NCBI GenBank assembly: GCA_000824785.1
Contig: CCNB01000045.1
Location: forward strand, 19,860-54,952
Reading direction: 5' to 3'
Length of the DNA stretch: 35,093 nucleotides
Origin: Mesorhizobium plurifarium
Lineage (GTDB): Bacteria; Pseudomonadota; Alphaproteobacteria; Rhizobiales; Rhizobiaceae
A model generated the notes under the pieces. The model was given only the letters and a program-made list of their open reading frames with translations, ran no database searches and was not told the origin of the DNA. The stretch's first letter is position 1, and each line of letters opens with the position of its first letter. A program made the translations under genes and the position numbers. Shown piece after piece: positions 33,923 through 35,093 of the stretch.

Positions 33923-34993
33923 ATGACATTCCACCTGAAATCGATCACCGGACATAAAGCCCGCGCGGGCCTTGCCGCGCTGGCTTTGGCCCTGTCGTCG
34001 ACGGTCGCTCTGGCCGCCGACAAGCTGCAATATTTCACCTGGTCGGGCTATGAATTGCCCGATTTCAACAAGAGCTTCCTTGCCGCGCATCCGGACGGCG
34101 TCGAGGCGACGATCTTCGGCGATGACGACGACGCCTTCACCAAGGTCAAGGCCGGCTTCCGCCCTGACATCGCGCATCCCTGCTATGACAAGGTGGCGCG
34201 CTGGAACAAGGAAGGTCTGCTGCAGCCGATCGACACCAAGCGCATCAAGAACTGGGATTCGATCTTCCCGGTGTTCAAGAACCTGCCCGACCTGCAGGCC
34301 GGCGATGGCAAGGTGTGGATGGTGCCGTGGGACTGGGGCAACACCTCGATCCTCTACCGCACCGACCTGGTGAAGAACCCGGAGGCGAGCTGGAACCTTC
34401 TGTGGGACAAGCAATATGCCGGCCGCATGGCGACCATCGACGCGGTGCATGACACGCCGATCGTCGCGGCGTTGCTCGCCGGCGTGAACCCCTTCGACAT
34501 GACGCCGGCTGAGATGGACAAGGTGGCCGAAAAGCTGCGCGAGCAGCGGCCGCTGCTGTCGAGCTATACCACCGACATGACCTCGGTCGAGCAGGCGCTG
34601 GCGAGCGGCCAACTGGTCGCCGCCATGACCTGGAACGCGTCCGCCACGTCGTTGAAGAAGCAGGGCGTGCCGGTCGAGTTCATGAAGCCGAAGGAAGGCA
34701 TGCTCACCTGGGCCTGCGGCTTCGTCATGCTCAAGGACGCCAAGAACGTCGACCTCGCCTATGACTTCATCAACAGCCGGCTCGATGCCGACTCGGGCAA
34801 GTTCCTGATCCAGTCCTACGGCTATGGCAGCTCGCTTTCGACCGCCTTTGCCGGCGTGTCGAAGGACGAGCTCGACAAGCTGCAACTGCCGGCCGATCCG
34901 GACGTGATGCTGAAGAGCACCATCTTCACCGGTCCGATGAAGCAGAATGACGATATGGCCAAGATGTTCGAGAAGGTGAAGGCGGGAGGTTGA
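33923..34993 (+). CDS. Polyamine-type ABC transporter substrate-binding protein (PotD/PotF-like)
   Basis: The 356-residue periplasmic protein has a Sec signal peptide (about 1-31, ending ALAAD) and the SBP_bac_8/PotD fold: LQYFTWSGYELPDF at the mature N-terminus, FRPDIAHPCYDKVARWNKEGLL, VWMVPWDWGNTSILYRTD and YAGRMATIDAVHD. Cationic amines or amino acids are the usual ligands. The ATG at 33923 follows AGAGGAGAACGAAA. It is the last gene of this operon within the window, and the ATPase (PotA) is not present here; it may follow the repeat at 35008 or lie elsewhere. Confidence 0.93.
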   Translation: MTFHLKSITGHKARAGLAALALALSSTVALAADKLQYFTWSGYELPDFNKSFLAAHPDGVEATIFGDDDDAFTKVKAGFRPDIAHPCYDKVARWNKEGLLQPIDTKRIKNWDSIFPVFKNLPDLQAGDGKVWMVPWDWGNTSILYRTDLVKNPEASWNLLWDKQYAGRMATIDAVHDTPIVAALLAGVNPFDMTPAEMDKVAEKLREQRPLLSSYTTDMTSVEQALASGQLVAAMTWNASATSLKKQGVPVEFMKPKEGMLTWACGFVMLKDAKNVDLAYDFINSRLDADSGKFLIQSYGYGSSLSTAFAGVSKDELDKLQLPADPDVMLKSTIFTGPMKQNDDMAKMFEKVKAGG

Positions 34994-35004
34994 GTGGCGC
35001 GGAC

Positions 35005-35057
35005 TCCCCTTCTCCCCTTGTGGGAGAAGGTGGCCGCGCAGCGGCCGGATGAGGGGT
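35005..35057. repeat. RIME-like palindromic repeat, partial copy
   Basis: CCTTCTCCC (35008-35016) pairs with GGGAGAAGG (35022-35030), followed by GGCCGC-GCA-GCGGCC (35032-35046) and GGATGAGGGG (35047-35056). The same CCTTCTCCCC and CCCCTCATCC modules occur in the element at 24877-25021, here in opposite order. It lies 12 bases after the binding-protein stop and may also act as a weak terminator. Bases 35058-35093 show no gene. Confidence 0.7.
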
Positions 35058-35093
35058 GTTCCAGGGAAAGCTAGCGTCTCACTCCGCTGGAAC

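Noticed and set aside
34994..35093. A lost PotA ATPase gene after the binding protein
   Set aside because: The window ends 100 bases after the stop, so absence cannot be called a deletion.

Overview
The window is GC-rich (roughly 63-65% by eye) and densely coding. It looks like a chromosomal or chromid segment of a Rhizobiales alphaproteobacterium, most likely Mesorhizobium or a close relative. Reasons: the gene content (ABC transporters, each with its own regulator and catabolic enzymes), rhizobial palindromic intergenic repeats, and an apparent alpha-r14/cuckoo-type small RNA. There is no rRNA, tRNA, CRISPR array, phage or transposase gene, and composition looks even throughout.

Layout. 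(1) 31-3405: an XRE-cupin regulator diverges from a trimethylamine monooxygenase-like flavoprotein (tmm), which converges on a tandem-DUF427 gene. (2) 2509-18331: a large, mostly minus-strand catabolic region. It holds an oligopeptide-type ABC transporter (two permeases, one fused double ATPase, two paralogous twin-arginine substrate-binding proteins), a cytoplasmic BisC/DMSO-reductase-family molybdoenzyme, two enolase-superfamily enzymes, an FCD-type GntR regulator and an Fe(II)/2-oxoglutarate oxygenase. LysR genes at 5186 and 18431 diverge from the first binding protein and from the oxygenase. The enzymes suggest uptake and breakdown of an N-methylated or N-oxidised amino-acid-like compound; this is inference. 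(3) 19434-24860: an RND efflux operon (small protein, pump, membrane-fusion protein) diverges from a TetR regulator across two clear palindromic operators. (4) 24877-25180: a palindromic repeat, then an unannotated small RNA on the minus strand with three hairpins, each showing an anti-Shine-Dalgarno motif (CCTCCTCCC or CTCCTCCC) in its loop. (5) 25258-30616: a CUT2-type sugar ABC operon that ends in its own LacI regulator, preceded by a fumarylacetoacetate-hydrolase-family enzyme of the kind used for 2-keto-3-deoxy sugar acids. (6) 30810-34993: a D-amino-acid-oxidase-fold flavoenzyme followed by a polyamine-type ABC transporter (two permeases and a binding protein). No ATPase gene for it lies inside the window.

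The strongest points beyond plain annotation are the three-hairpin sRNA, four predicted regulator-operator pairings (XRE at tmm, TetR at the RND operon, GntR at its own promoter, and an unassigned palindrome before the polyamine-type permease), an apparent ATT start codon in the DppB-like permease, a LysR regulator whose C-terminal tail is encoded by a dispersed palindromic repeat, and a glucarate-dehydratase-like enolase that has lost the usual catalytic His-Asp dyad.
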